NCBI GenBank assembly: GCA_026075535.2
Contig: AP026541.1
Span: forward strand, 9,486,001 to 9,550,000
Length of the DNA: 64,000 bases
Source of the DNA: Tricholoma matsutake
Lineage: Eukaryota; Basidiomycota; Agaricomycetes; Agaricales; Tricholomataceae
Reading direction: 5' to 3'
In this document: positions 1 through 12,242 of the stretch, in pieces
How the letters are laid out: the number at the start of each line of letters is the position of its first letter
Position numbering within the stretch: the stretch's first letter is position 1
Notes under the pieces: model-generated
Databases searched by the model: none
Told to the model about the DNA's origin: nothing
The model's input: the letters and a program-made list of their open reading frames with translations, nothing else
Position numbers and translations under genes: made by a program

Positions 1-300
1 ACAGGCTCAGATGTAGTTGGTCTGGCTCCTCCTGCACCCTGTACAGCTGGGAAGTGTTGATGAGGCATTCTTATGTGCTACAGAGGGGGGGGAAGGGAAC
101 AAAGAATGGTGAAACACTAACATGATGACCTGCCAGTGATAAGCGGAGGTCAAACTGCATTTGGCATGAGCATTTGACACACCTAGCCTGGTGACCATTC
201 CTCGTGTGAGAATAAGCAAGTGTCAATTGGGATTGACACTCTCATCCACATGAGGCAGTGGTCATGAGTCTACAGCATGCCTTACCACACCAGTCCTATG
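1..300. repeat. dispersed repeat, copy 1
   Basis: This stretch is repeated with scattered substitutions at about 10,910-11,215: both copies contain a G-run after CTACAGAG, then CCAGTGATAAG and ATGAGGCAGTGGTCA in the same order and spacing. No credible coding frame is seen. Its left end is cut by the window edge, so the full unit is unknown. Confidence 0.75.
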
Positions 301-537
301 GGTAGACCCACTGTCTCCTGTCAAATCATCCACCAACAGCTCCTGCACCTGAGAAGACCCGCAATTGCAGGCTCCTTTGAGTACAGGAGCTGAGAACAAC
401 AATGACACCATGTTGTCATCATCAGGGCTGGGGTAGCACAGAAGAGGATCTACCCTGCAAGCAGTTGCTCACGGGTGTGGGTGTCATCTCGTAGGGTAGC
501 AAAGAAAAAGAAAAGACAATAAAAAAATAAACTTACA

Positions 538-565
538 GCCCAAGAGACGTCAATGTCTCTTGGGC
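538..565. repeat. hairpin GCCCAAGAGAC / GTCTCTTGGGC
   Basis: Perfect 11 bp inverted repeat with a 6 nt loop, lying beside the A-rich intron-like module. Relatives with a GGCCCAAA-type stem lie at 2049-2079, 12563-12593 and 13858-13882. Confidence 0.8.
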
Positions 566-2048
566 CCTTTTTGTGCACACCTCCTTTCATCATTGTCATC
601 AGCTGTAGTTGTGCCCCCTCCCATCGTCAGGTACCTTGCTGCTTGGGTGGCCTCCCTTGCTGTCATGCCACCTGTGATCCACCCCATGAGCAGTGGCTCA
701 TGAGGCTGGGGGTGGGTGGTGTGTCCTTCCTTCATCATCGTTGTCAGTCCTCTCTGCTCTGTCATCATCCCCATTCTTACCCCCCATGAAGCACCCTACA
801 AGCAGGTGCTCATAGGCATGCCCCCCTCCCATCATCGTCTCCCTCCCCCTTCGTCTCTCTTCCCCCCATCTCTTGACCCTGCAAGCGGGGGCTCTCAGCG
901 GTGGTGGTGGTGGTGGTGTCTCCTGTTGTTGTTGTTGTTGTTGTCAATAGTAGTTAGTATCTAAAAATTTGTTAGTAATGAAAAATTGACATGAGAAAAG
1001 CTGTAAAATTTACTGTGACAACGTCCTTCCACTGTTGTCATCATCTTCCTGCCATCGCTGTCCTCCCACTGTTGTCATCATCTTCCTGCCATCGCTGTCC
1101 TCCCCCTGTTGTTGCTGTTGTTGTTCCTCTATTGTGCCCCTGTTGTCATGGAGGTGGTGGTCCTTGTCCTTGTCCTCATTTCCCTGGTCTGGTGTCTGGT
1201 TGTTTCTGGTCCTGGTTCTTATCAGAGTTGCCATCATTGTTGTGTCATCCTGTCATTGCTCTAGGTTGCTTCATACCACCCAGCCCACTCCACGAGCAGG
1301 GGCTCATGGCAGTGGTAGGGTGGTGGGGCTCGTCACTGTCATCAGCAATAGCTAGATCTAATTAGTTAGTAACAATGAAATGAAAAGAGAAAGAAAATGA
1401 ACTTACATTGATAGGGATCCACACATGTAACCCATGGGTACTCTTGAGCATACCTGTACCTGTACCCTACCTGCCATCTCCCATCATGTAACAGCTTCTG
1501 CATCTCAGGAGACCTGCAATTGCAGTCTCCTTCGAGCACAGGAGCTGATGATGATGATGACATCACGTCCTCGTCCTCATCGTCAGGGCTGGGTAGGGTT
1601 CCCCCCATGAGCAATTGCTCATGGCAGTGTCGTCATGGGCCCATCATGGCATGAGAGGTGGGCCAGTCATTGTCGTCAATATTAGTTAGTATCTATAAAA
1701 AATTGTTAGTGATGAAAAAATGACATGAGAAAAGCAAAAAGAAATTTACCTGGGGCCCAAGAGACATTGATGACGTCCTCGTCCCTCATGCATTGTCCTC
1801 ACCCTGTCATCGTCATTGCTGCCATCATCGTCCTGCCATCACCATCCTCCCCCTGTTGTCATGGATCTCAGGTGGTCCTGGTGCTGGTCCTTGTTTCCCT
1901 GGTCTGGTCCTCATTGACGTTCGGTCATTCCTGGTCCCAGTTGTCATTGTTGTTGTGTCAGGGTGGGGTTCATCACCATCATTGGCAACAGCTAGAACTA
2001 GTAATTAGTTAGTAACAATAAAATGAGATGAAAAGAAACTTACATATG

Positions 2049-2079
2049 GCCCAAGAAATGTTGTTGACATTTCTTGGGC
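2049..2079. repeat. hairpin GCCCAAGAAATG / CATTTCTTGGGC
   Basis: Perfect 12 bp inverted repeat with a 7 nt loop at the end of the array, adjacent to a minus-strand GTAAG donor-like site at 2039-2043. Same family as the hairpin at 538-565. Confidence 0.8.
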
Positions 2080-2187
2080 ACTCCTCATTCGGTTATCCTC
2101 ACCTCAAGTTTATAAATGGGGGGTGGTCATGATGTACATCCTAAGTGATGCAAACATGAGCCTGAGTGTTCTCGGATGACTCGTACC

Positions 2188-2330
2188 GGTGTCTTTCCCT
2201 ATTTGGCACTAACATTCGCAATCTGCAGATATCCATCACATTTTATCCATATCCGTCCATATCCATATGTTTACATAATCCATGGGTGGCTATCCAGATA
2301 TTGGCTATCCATGGTGGGCCCTAGTCTAAC
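2188..2330. repeat. dispersed repeat, pair with 15,248-15,392
   Basis: About 140 bp shared with 15,248-15,392: TTGGCACTAACAT, then CAATCTGCAGATATC, then ATCCATATC-type tracts, ending near GGGCCCTA/GGCCCTAA. The terminal CCCTA resembles the end of hAT-type elements, so these may be solo ends of decayed elements; no matching opposite end was located. Confidence 0.65.
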
Positions 2331-2989
2331 TTGAAAGGCCTCAATTACCATAAGTTTCAGTTAATAGCACTACAAATTTGGATTTCCTACATAAGTAGAG
2401 GGATAGTAGAATAGATTGTACTGCACTACAAGGTTGAAATGTTACTGTATCTCATAGCATAGTAGGTATGGCTGACTTCCTGGTTAGGGCCAAAAATGGA
2501 TACTCCTGTACCATATTCCCTCCTGCTGGATTTTTAGCTGGGTAAATCTCATTTAAACTATATACACATATTCTTGAGACAAATGTCTATCACCTTGAAC
2601 AGACCATTTATGAATATCTTTTTAGTTGCAGGAGAATGACACCAAAACATCTAGAGTGGCTGAGTACTAGGCTGTGCACAGTGTTACAGTACCAATACCA
2701 ATTTACCAAAGGTGTACTGCAGATCAGGGACCACAATGCCAGCCACCCAAGGGATTATCGCTAGCCACCACATATACTTTGGGCGAGTTTAGCCCCAAAT
2801 GTCACTCTCAGTCCATACATCCCCCATAGCAAAGAACTGAGATGGTGCATCTGTCAAGTCAAGCACTCAATCTTTCAAGTCATTCGCAGTGAAAGCATTG
2901 ACAACAATCAAAGCCATCAAATGCAAAGCTACTGAACTTCTTAGCCCAAGAAGAAAAAGAAGTCCAAGTGCTTACTGTCCAATGGAGAT

Positions 2990-4164
2990 TAAGGCATGAC
3001 ATGGGTACAGGTAACACCGTGACAATGTGGTCATGGGTATAAATGGGTACGGGTGTGGGTTTGGGATTGCCCCACCCATGCAAAACCATACCCTTATCCA
3101 TGGGTTTATGGGTCTCCACAGGTCTCAACTGTGTCATTTCTGGCTGAGGTTTTTGTCATTCAGATGCTCCAAAGAGGGGAGGGAGATTGTGTTTACCTTC
3201 ATTGTTGGAAGGGGTCTTAGATCTAGGTGAGTTCCCCACCAATCTCTGTGATCTTATGCTTGATTTAAATCTAATTTACCCTTGTTTTAAGGTCCTGAAG
3301 AGATGAGAGGGTTGGGTTTCTCAATGTTAACATCTTTGTTAGAAGGGGGGTGGCAGGAGAGGGTGCTCCAACCAGATGAGTTCTCCATGTTCTTATACTT
3401 GATCTTAGCCCTATTTGCAGTTGCTTGCAGATCCAAAAGAGACAAGAGGTTTGCCTTTGCAGGATACTTCTCTGTGTCAACATCTTCATTGGAAGGGGGG
3501 TGGCAGGAGAGGGTGCTCCAACTGGATGAGTTCTCCATGGATTCCTATGATCTTATACTTAATATCAACCCCATTTACAGTCATTTTAAGGTCCCAGAAA
3601 GACAAGAGGTCTGCATTAGCGCAATCCTTTTCTGTGTCAATATTTTTGTTGGAAGGGGGTGGCAGGAAAGGGTGCTCCAACAAGGTGAGTTCTCCATGGA
3701 TTCCTATGATGTTATACTTAATATCAACCCCATTCACAGTCGTTTCAAGGTCCTGGAGAGACAAGAGATCTGCATTTGGGTGATCCCTTTCTGTGTCAAC
3801 ATCTTTGTTGGAAGGGGGGTTGCAGGAGAGGGTGCTCCAACCAGGTGAGTTCTCCATAAAGTCCCTTGATGTTATGCTTAATCCTAACCTAATTCACACT
3901 TGTTTCAAGGTCCTGAAGGGGTGAGGGGCTTGCATTTGTGTGATACTCCTCTGTGTCAATATCTTTACTGGTAGTAGTTGTATAATAGTGATAATTTAGT
4001 AGCATTGTAGTAACCTGCACACACCTCGATAAACCTGCACACACCTCGATAAACCTGTGCATACCCATGGTAAACCTGTACCCTTTACCATATGGGTATG
4101 GTGTTCATGGGCACAGGTAGGGGTTGCCAAAAAAATACCTGGGGGTAACTCCTGTCATGCCTTA
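2990..4164. mobile_element. non-autonomous hAT-like element nested in hAT copy 1
   Basis: Seen directly: 12 bp perfect terminal inverted repeats TAAGGCATGACA...TGTCATGCCTTA, flanked by a perfect 8 bp target duplication ATGGAGAT (2982-2989 and 4165-4172). An 8 bp TSD with TA-starting TIRs is typical of hAT elements. Removing the element and one TSD joins an open frame rich in D/S across the site. There is no transposase inside; the interior is largely a minisatellite. A relative lies at 13,914-14,893. Confidence 0.9.
3204..3971. repeat. minisatellite, about 5 units of 134-165 bp
   Basis: Five tandem units start with GTTGGAAGGGG or close variants near 3204, 3338, 3488, 3648 and 3807. Each has GGTGCTCCAAC, GAGTTCTCC, CTTAATATCAACCC-like and TTTCAAGGTCCTG-like blocks in fixed order. 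A plus-strand frame (3303-3848) stays open across copies, and repeated minus-strand peptides exist too, but both are simple consequences of the repeat and I do not call a gene. Confidence 0.85.
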
Positions 4165-7129
4165 ATGGAGATGGTGGCTCAATAGATACTGATGACCCTA
4201 AATCTCATCCCCCTTCAGAAAGTTCTTCTCAGCACCACAGCAGTGGAAGTGTCATTGACATCTCTGATGAGGATGCCTCTGAAGATGTGCTCAGTAAGTG
4301 ACCAAAATTTATAGAGCTAGTCTACTCACCATATTGACAGAATGGCTTAGCAAGGACTGGAAGTCCCTAGTTTATGCTTTCTACCAACCAGTCCCTGACA
4401 TTACTTATGTTGCTGGCTGTCAATGCCATGAATTCAAGTGTGTGGTATGCAGTTGCAAATACAAAGCTTGTCGTTACCTAGACACTAAAGATAAAGCATT
4501 GACTGGGAACTTGATCAAGCACACAAAGACTTGTTGGGGTGAAGAGGCCTGGAATGCTGTGAATGATTGCAAGGACACAAACAAGGGCCAGAGAAACTGT
4601 AACAAAGCCAATGTTGAAAACTGGATCAATCACATCAATCTTTGAACACTTAGGTAAAGGGAAGGTTACTTACTTGCACCACATGCATACCAAGACTGAG
4701 ACTAAGTATATCTGCATCCTCCATTTTGGCTTGACATGCTGACAAATCTGTGCTAGGGCTGAAATTGTCTGCTGGGTATCAGAAAGTCTTCGACCATTCA
4801 AGATTGTCAAGGATTGTGGATTTTTGAGCCTCATGAAAACAGGCTGCCCAGAATATTATATCCCTTCAGCTTCTACAGTGTCACAAGATGTCAAGCCAGT
4901 ATTTGCACGAACTCAGGATTGGATTGCAAAGCTACATCAGGCAAGAATAAGTCTTCACTTAAATCATCATTGATTACTAATTGACATACAGGAGTATGAT
5001 GGGGACATCAGCTTTGCAACTGATGCATTGACCTCCCCAAACCACTACGCATATGTTGCATTAACTGCACACTTTGAGGCACAAGGTCAGCCAATTGCAA
5101 TCGTTCTTGATGTTGTCAAGGTCTCCAAAGTACATGTCTAGTGGTTGGGTGCTATGAATCATTGAACTGATAACTGAACTTGATGTGCTAGTCACATACC
5201 GGTATTAATCTTGCTGTGGCATTTGTGGAAGTGCTTAGAGACTTCAGTATTGAGCACAAGATTTTGTCAGTTACCTGTGATAATGCATCAAACAACAACA
5301 CCATGGCAACAGAGTTGGAAGACATGCTTACCAAGTTTTCCCCTGTCAATTGTACCCACTGCTTTGCCCACATTCTGAATTTAGTAGCAAAATCTTTGCT
5401 GAAACAGTTTGATGTGAAAAAGGATGACAAGAAGGAGGAAGACCTGAATGATGATGAACAGACATTGTTAGCAATGGCAGGAGATATCGAGCAGGAAGAA
5501 ATGATCTCAGCACAGGAACAGGATGATGCAGACAGCAAGGTAGAGGATGATGATGACCTTGAGGGGTGGGTGGATGAAGTCGAGGCCTTATCAGCTGAAG
5601 AGCACGAGAATTTGAATGAATCTATCTGGCCAGTTAAAAAGATGTTGGTGAAGGTGAAAAAAAATTGGAATGTACTTGTATGTCCTAATGGTTCAATCTC
5701 TGTAGCATCAAAAACTTGCTTATAAAATCATGCATTCAACAATAATCTTACTACCTGCTTGGAAGGACTGCCTCGAGAACCTGGAGCTTGCAATCAAGAT
5801 TATGCCACGGGACATCTCAACAAGATGGAATTCAACTTATGACATGCTGTGCTTTGCAATCCATTATTGCAAGGCTATTGAAGACATGACATCCGACCAG
5901 AAGAATGAATTGCGTCAATTTGAGTTGGCAGAAGAGGAGTGGGTGATTGCAGAGGAGTTGTGAGACACCCTGAAGGTGAGTGCTCATTGTGGTGGCGCTG
6001 TGGCATGGTGGTGGAGGCAGTGCAGCGATAAGCACCATTGATGCTGACTCACAACTTGGTTGCAGATCTTGAAGGATGCAACACTCTACTTCTCTTGTGG
6101 AATGCCCAACTTGCCAACTGTGATCCCCACCATGGATCATATCAACACGGTCTTCACCAATGCAACTCTGCCATCCAGCAAAACTCATCCTGCTGTCTGT
6201 GCTGCTATCGAGATAACCAAATGAACCCTCAACAAGTACTATTCTCTTATGGAGGCTTCAGAACTTTATAGAATTGCTATGGGTTCATTCATGCTCAGAT
6301 TGTTACCCTACTGCTAATTCATCTGGTTTGCTATGTAGTAAGCTTGCATGTTTTAAGGCTGCCAGATGAGACCAAGACTGGATCAACACTGCTAAAGGAC
6401 TTGTTCGGGATCAGCTCAAGTCATGTTATGCTGCACTTCCAATGATGAGAGATGAGAGCTTAGGGGATAAGGGGGGCAATGCCTCAACAGCCACCAAGTC
6501 ATCAGTAAGTTGTATATGATATTTGTTACTCTTGTTCTTATCCATATTACCAGGGTGAAACATCACAAAACATCTTTGATAAGTTATAACCTTCTGTCAC
6601 TAGCTCCCATCCCAGGCCATAGCACTGCTCTTACTGATGAACTTGCCCTGTACCTCAGCACTGATCCTGAAAATATTCAAGATGCAATCCAATGGTGGTA
6701 TGAGAAGTGCAAAACATATCCACGACTTCATCGCATGGCACTCGACTACCTCTTGATTCCAGGTGCATAGTCTCTACTCATCTGGAGTAAGTCTCCATGG
6801 CATCCACACAAACATGGACTTCATTGATGGCCTCAAAATTCTCACTTTACCTACTGTAGACCATATGAATGATGAAACCAAACTCATGGTCCCTGACTTA
6901 GAAGGTAACAAAGATATAAATATGTACACTATTAGTCCTATCTACATATGTAGTAACAAGAAAAGTGGGGCATACCCAAACAAAAATAGTGAACAGTAAG
7001 GTGTTTAAATGGCACTGCACCTGTTTGCATGATCATGCTCTTTCATTTACACATTTTTTGGATGTGTTTACAGCTTTACATGTTTTGTTTATATGTTTAC
7101 AACTGTTTGTATTGTATTGCAACATTACA

Positions 7130-7340
7130 GCTCATGCCCCACAAACAGCGGAAATGACAAACAATGGGAATGACCAGGCAAGGGTGATGACAGAGCACCA
7201 TGCTAGCAGGCCAACAAAAGATGGACCAATGCAAACAGCAATGACACAGCACCCACTCCCAGCCTCATGAGCCACTGCTCATGGGGTGGATCGTGGGTGC
7301 TAACTATGAACAATGATGGGGATGACAAATGGGGACAACA
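7130..7340 (+). repeat. low-complexity tract with palindromic module
   Basis: GACAAT/AATGAC-rich tract ending in a palindromic module near 7258-7290 (CCTCATGAGCCACTGCTCATGGGG type), which is the reverse orientation of the modules in 1-2,100. No coding call. Confidence 0.55.
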
Positions 7341-7534
7341 TGTAAGAGTGCCTCTTACATCATCACACCATTATCACATGCTTCAGTATTATCACATGTT
7401 ATTCCAGTAGTATATAGTCCATACTTTGAGTACTTGTACTGTATCTTAGTTTCCCCCCTCAAAATATACTAAGTTCCTTACATGTTTCTGTGCCCATGAG
7501 TCTTGAGTGTTGGAAGCTCCAGCTTCCTTCCACA
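7341..7534 (+). mobile_element. solo LTR (TGTAAGAGTGCC...TTCCACA)
   Basis: A 194 bp segment beginning TGTAAGAGTGCCTCTTACA (itself a hairpin) and ending in GGAAGCTCCAGCTTCC-TTCCACA. It is repeated in inverted orientation at 20,071-20,263. TG...CA ends and the repeat structure fit a solo LTR. The insertion sits in (ACA)n sequence, so a target duplication cannot be resolved. No internal region of this family is seen. Confidence 0.75.
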
Positions 7535-7725
7535 ACAACAACAACAAATGGGGATGATGATGATGACAATGAATGGGGACAACAACAACAACAAACAGGG
7601 ACAACAATGAATAGGCAACAACAATGGTGAAACAATGACAGCAGCAATAGGGGACAATGACAACAATACCAGCCCTCATCACACCACCATGCCCCTCCTC
7701 ACTTGAAACCTGAGATGGAGGGGAC
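7535..7725 (+). repeat. ACA/GACAAC tract with CCCCTCC...GGAGGGG hairpin
   Basis: Triplet-rich tract followed by a GC-rich inverted repeat near 7689-7722 (CCCCTCC ... GGAGGGG with a TTGAAACCTGAG-like centre). It belongs to the same hairpin family as 11,636-11,905 and 14,137-14,692. Confidence 0.55.
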
Positions 7726-8049
7726 CATTCTTTTTGATTTTGTACTAATTACAGCACCTATGTCCAGCCTTGCAAGCAAGCACTGCTTGTGGGGTGGACT
7801 TTTTCTCATTTCTTTTGTCTCATTTTTATTATTCTTCATGTTTTATCATACTATAAATTAGTCTACATGGTAGTTAGTAGGGCAATGTCAGTTGGACCCC
7901 TGGTCCAGTCAAAAACTGGTCATGACCAGTTTTCAAACTGATGTGTAACTGATACAAACCAGTCCTGTTACTGTGGTGAATGGCTTTGCAATAGTGGAAT
8001 ACATCATTGAAATTTATAAAGTACATCATAGGCACTGTTGAGACCTGTA

Positions 8050-10600
8050 CAACTTAGTTTATCATGACCAGGACTCATCTTCTTCATCAATCTCATCAGT
8101 CTCATCATCATTCTCCTCTGTCTCATGTTCCACCTGCTTGCTTCTCAACAATCTTGATGGTCTCTGAAAGTCCTGGATAAAGTGGGGTTTTGGCCCATGA
8201 CCCAACTGCAACCTGAGCTTTGAATGTCTGTGGGCTAGTGCTATGCTGGAGATAATTGACCTCAAGTCTGCCAACTGAAAATGCATGTTCAGCATCAACT
8301 GATGAAGCTATTATACATAATGTCTGAGTAGGTGCACAAATCAATACAATTTATACTGACCTGGTGCTGAACAAAAATCAAGTCCTATCTTTCCTATATG
8401 AGGTTGATGCTTGGTTGCTTGATTCCAGTATCTCATATATCCTCCAGCCTCCTTGATGGCAGAGGATTTGATGACTGGATCAGACAAGTAGGTAAGAATG
8501 GTGTTGGGATTTTGAATATTGTCAGATTCAGTTGGGACAACCCATTTTGATTTTGCCTGCAAACCAATTATAATCCTCCAAATTCATCCACCAAATTCAA
8601 AACTCACCTTCTCTCTCTGGGGCACTGCAGGGGCAGGAGGTAAAACTTCCTCATCTCCCTTATATGACTCATTCCAATGAGTAAGAACTGTCTTCTTGAT
8701 ATCTCAGATTTGTGCAGCTGTGTGACCATGATCCTTGAACCATTTGAGCTTCTTATCAGGACACATGACTGCTTGGTGTCAGCACCAAGAAATGATAGAA
8801 TATTCCACACTTACCAATAGCAATGACATATAGTTCAGTTTCCTTCATAAGAGTGTAATACTTGTTGATAAGAATGAGAATGGCCTGTGCTGCCACACAA
8901 ACAACATTAGGAAGCTTGGATTTTTCATTGTCACAGACTAGGTGGTTCATGGATTGCTCAATGGAATCTAGCATTGGTAAAACCTCTGCAATAAAGGGAA
9001 CCTGAGACTGTGAAAGTAATTTTGTTGGCTCCTCAAACACCTGAAAAAAGATTGAATCAATTGTCTGTTCAAAGCAATATAAGAGTGTGACCTCAAGGAC
9101 AGCACTAAGTGTTTCTGCAGGGTTCCGCCGGTCTTCTGAAAGTCATATGCTTGTAGCTTGTTGAGTGCAGCACCTGTAAGCTGTTCAACAGGACTTCTGA
9201 AATACAGGTGAGCATCTAAGCATGTGAGATCTGAATTCCATCAAGTAGGAACATAGTGATCAAGCATTGTCTTATCACCAGGAAGATCTTTGTCATTTGT
9301 GACAAGGTTGTCAAACTTCTCTTTAAGTGTTGAATTAATGAACATGTTGAGCAAGCCCAGCAACCTTTAAATCTAAGTAACTTTATAGCATATGTCATAG
9401 TAGTTATTTAGACTTACTCAGGGAAAACATTGAAGAGCCATATTCTCTTCTTCAGTATCAATCATAACACCCTTCTCTCTCATCTTTTCAATTGCCTGCC
9501 CAGAAGTGGTTTTGAGAATAGCAGCATCATGGGCATCCTGACCATCATCAGGTACAGATGCAGCATCAGTTGCAATACCTTCCTCAACAGCAAGATCATC
9601 ATCAGAGGAGTTATCATTTTCAGCAACAACTGTCACTACAATATATTTTAGATTTAGTCTCATCAAACAATTATCTGGAAGTTCAGCATTAGAATCTACA
9701 GTTGGCTTCTTTTTTGGCTGCCAAAAAAAGAATGATATAAAAATCTGGGAGGTTGTTAGCAAAAGAAAAGAAAAGGCAACAGTCATATATACCTTAGCCA
9801 AGAGATTGATAATGTGTGGAAAGCAACAACCACAAGATCCCATCCCACAAAATGATGGAATGAGAGAGGGAAGGTATTTTGCCAGTCCATCATTGTTACT
9901 TGCATTGTCCATACAAATTGAAAGAAGCTAAAACAAGATTAATCATATTTAGGCAGTTATAAAAAACTGAATAATAAACCAGTTTATCAAGCCCAAATCA
10001 TTTCAGACAGTTAGCCATGACCTCAGCAAGATACTTCCCATCATGTTTTTGTGTTAGCCTAGAACAAATAGAAGACTAAGCAATTCTGCTAATATTTGGA
10101 CATCAACCACATAAATTCCAATACTGCACAGTAGATAACTCCCTTTTGAAACCAAACAACAACAATTCCAAGAAAGGATGCAACAATAGGTGCTGTCCAT
10201 CCATTGAGAACCAAATGAATTGTGCTGTTGAGAGCCTTGGTACATCTGAGGCACAACATCTATTACAAAAAAAAAATGGAAATGCACCATGAAATAGTTA
10301 CAAACATTTTTAGACATTTCAGCATATATAGCTTTAATATCATGGGAGACTGTCTGAGGTGAAAGGAGAATTGTTCCTGGTTGGAGCATCTCAACCTCAG
10401 CCTGATAGTCTTCATCAAGAACTGAATTAAAAGGGTGATGGTTTTTTGCACAACACATAGCAATCATAGTACAGTGACCTGCAGGTGAGTATGGTGCTCC
10501 AGTATGTTGAGTAGCATCACCAGAGACAACACCAAGGTGTTTATTGCATGCTTTGACACCATCTTGAAGGTTCTTCATTCCATGGCCACTCAACATGCGA
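8050..10600 (-). pseudogene. hAT transposase remnant, copy 2
   Basis: A decayed hAT transposase on the minus strand. From N to C: 10,596-10,270 (a GAPYSPAGH segment), 9,912-9,418 with the DNASNN and FPHIINLLAK blocks followed by an acidic stretch, 9,040-8,756 (IEQ, NKYYTLM), 8,562-8,341 (SDPVIKS, GYMRYWN), and 8,330-8,110 with the hAT dimerisation block ASSVDAEHAFSVGRLEVN and QVAVGSWAKTPLYPG. Segments change frame and an insertion-like W/F-rich stretch interrupts the second block. The subfamily differs from copy 1, so the two are not duplicates. No TIR was found. Confidence 0.85.
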
Positions 10601-10909
10601 GAATGCAGGTGAGGAGTATGGTGGACAGGGTCAACCTTTCAACTAAAGGCAAATACCATCTTTAAGGGTTCCCCATTATCATCCACTTCTCAGCAAAGGG
10701 AGATGTCATAGTGATCATAGATCTTTGAGTGCCAAGTGGACTTTGAAGCCTCTGAATAAATGAAGTAATATAGACCAGGCCAGCCTGGGGGCATTGGTAC
10801 TGACCAACAATCTCCTGGTTGGGTAAGGACCACACTTCGACATCTGTCTTACTACAATAGTCTTCTTCACAGCTTGTGTCTTGATAGGAGAGATAAGGAC
10901 AGCTGGCTG

Positions 10910-11215
10910 CTCAACAGGCTTGGGTGTCATTGGTTGGGCTCTTCCTGCACCCCATGCAGCCAGAAAGTGTTGACAAGGGCCAGGCATTCTTACATGCTAC
11001 AGAGGGGGGGGGGAAACAAAAGGATGGCAAAATGCCAACACAATGACCTGCCAGTGATAAGTGGAGTTCAAACCACATTTGGCATGAGGTTTAACACACC
11101 TAGACTGGTGACCATCTCTCATGTGAGGATAAGCAAGTATCAATTCCTCTATGAGGGATCAACACTCTCATCCCCATGAGGCAGTGGTCACAAGTATACA
11201 ACACACCTATCACTA
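10910..11215. repeat. dispersed repeat, copy 2 (pair of 1-300)
   Basis: Shares ordered blocks with 1-300 (CTTCCTGCACCC, the G-run after CTACAGAG, CCAGTGATAAG, CATGAGGCAGTGGTCA). It lies between hAT copy 2 and the TIR element starting at about 11,273. Confidence 0.75.
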
Positions 11216-11454
11216 CCTGCACATCAATGATGTGTGTCATTCACTCCATCAATAGCTCCTACTTTCAGTAATTTACACTCCTCCACCTATTCTGATTGGA
11301 CTCACCAAAGTCCAGTGGATTCCATCGGATTCTGTCGGATTCCAGTTATTCCAGTTATTCCGACCAGATTCTGGTTACTCCAGATCCTCAACTTAGAGTA
11401 TATACCCTAATGGATAGTCAAATTTCAAGTCTTAAGTTGTCAAAGTGCCTACAA

Positions 11455-11550
11455 AATATATTTGTGCAGAGTAAGGATTGAACTCAAGACATCTTGATTA
11501 GAGTGATCACATGACAAACCAAACATGTGTGCTTAACCAGTTGAGCCACA
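11455..11550 (-). other. tRNA-like sequence (degenerate)
   Basis: On the minus strand GTGGCTCAACTGGTTAAG resembles a Pol III A box and GAGTTCAATCC a B box, about 55 nt apart, which is longer than in a normal tRNA without a long variable arm. Stems are poor, so it is not a functional tRNA gene. It is related to the plus-strand tRNA-like sequence at 12,853-12,935. Confidence 0.5.
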
Positions 11551-11635
11551 GGAGAATTATTAGATAGTAATATAATGTTTATTCATGACACTCTAATTTT
11601 TTTCGAAGTAGTTAAGATCAAATTTTTTTAATTAA

Positions 11636-11905
11636 CCACATCCCTCACATTGAATGCGAGGGAGTGGGCATGATTGTGATTATATACATAAACAAAAAAT
11701 CCTCCCTCTCACAAGATGCAAGAGGGAGTTTTATTTATATACATAAAAAGCTAACCCCTTGCGCTGAATGCAAGGGGGGAGGTAAAAACATGAAGAAAAA
11801 AATCCCTCCCCCATGCAAAACAGGGGAGGGGGGGCACAATACTAATAAATAATTAAAAGTACAAAAAAAATCCCTCCCCACATGAAGTGCGGGGGAGGGG
11901 GAGGG
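11636..11905. repeat. array of five GC-rich hairpins separated by AT-rich spacers
   Basis: Successive inverted repeats: CCCTCACATT..GCGAGGG (about 11,641-11,662), CTCCCTCTCACAAG..GAGGGAG (about 11,702-11,727), CCCCTTGCGCTG..GCAAGGGG (about 11,756-11,778), CCCTCCCCCATGC..GGGGAGGG (about 11,803-11,831), CCCTCCCCACATG..GGGGGAGGG (about 11,872-11,900). Spacers are A/T-rich. Stem sequences vary compensatorily while loops keep a TGAATGC/CAAATGC flavour. Confidence 0.7.
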
Positions 11906-11939
11906 GACGCGACCCCGCTGTTGTCTGTCCTTCCACCAA

Positions 11940-12175
11940 CGATCCACCCCATGAGCAGTTGCTTGTGAGGCTGGGGGCGGGTGGTGCGTTGTCATCTCCT
12001 ATCCCTGCACCTGGGCATCGTTCCACCCACGTTCCACCCCACGAGCAGTTGCTCGTGAGGCTGGGGGTGGGTGGTGTGTCGTCATTGTCTCCTGTCCCTG
12101 TGCCTGGGCGTTGTTCCACCCATGTTCCACCCCACGAGCAGTTGCTTGTGAGGCTGGGGGTGGGTGGCTTGTTGT
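11940..12175. repeat. three palindromic modules in tandem
   Basis: Three copies of CCACCCCA(T/C)GAGCAGTTGC...GAGGCTGGGGG at about 11,944-11,985, 12,033-12,075 and 12,127-12,172, spaced about 90 bp. The core GAGCA-GT-TGCTC is palindromic. Open frames through them are proline/glycine-rich and repeat-derived. Confidence 0.7.
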
Positions 12176-12211
12176 TGTTTGTTGCCATCATCCCCCATTT
12201 GGATTTCTGTC

Positions 12212-12241
<30 letters not shown>
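12212..12241. repeat. T9-G21 homopolymer tract
   Basis: A run of 9 T followed by about 21 G, then AGGGG. It could form a G-quadruplex, and its length in the assembly is likely uncertain. Confidence 0.85.

Positions 12242-12242
<1 letters not shown>

Larger units (their letters stand above)
450..2080 (-). repeat. low-complexity array with palindromes and intron-like modules
   Basis: The region is built from triplet-rich tracts (GTCATC, GTTGTT, CCACCACC), palindromes of the GAGCA-N2-TGCTC type (near 451-480, 679-720, 792-816, 875-903, 1284-1314, 1600-1630) and hairpins at 538-565 and 2049-2079. On the minus strand four segments look like small introns with GTAAG/GTAAA donors, ACTAAC branch points and AG acceptors (about 961-1013, 1352-1406, 1693-1749, 1998-2043). 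Open frames here translate to compositionally biased D/N/G/Q or V/L/S peptides and I do not call them genes. It may be a spliced low-complexity repeat family or decayed coding repeats. Confidence 0.6.
2880..6990 (+). pseudogene. hAT transposase remnant (BED finger + RNase H-like + hAT C-terminal), copy 1
   Basis: A decayed hAT transposase read in pieces. The N-terminal acidic/Ser-rich segment spans about 2,880-2,989 and 4,165-4,300 and is split by a nested element. 4,298-4,645 carries a BED-type zinc finger (Cys pairs, then H-x-K-x-C). 5,216-5,725 has the catalytic CDNASNN block and a CFAHILNLV block; 5,730-5,963 has a DISTRWNSTYDML block. 6,620-6,775 has the C-terminal dimerisation block (ELALYLSTDP, WWYEKCKTYPRLHRMALDYL). 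Frameshifts, stop codons and possible introns separate the pieces, so it should encode no active enzyme. Terminal inverted repeats of this copy were not identified. Family identity is firm; exon borders are not. Confidence 0.85.
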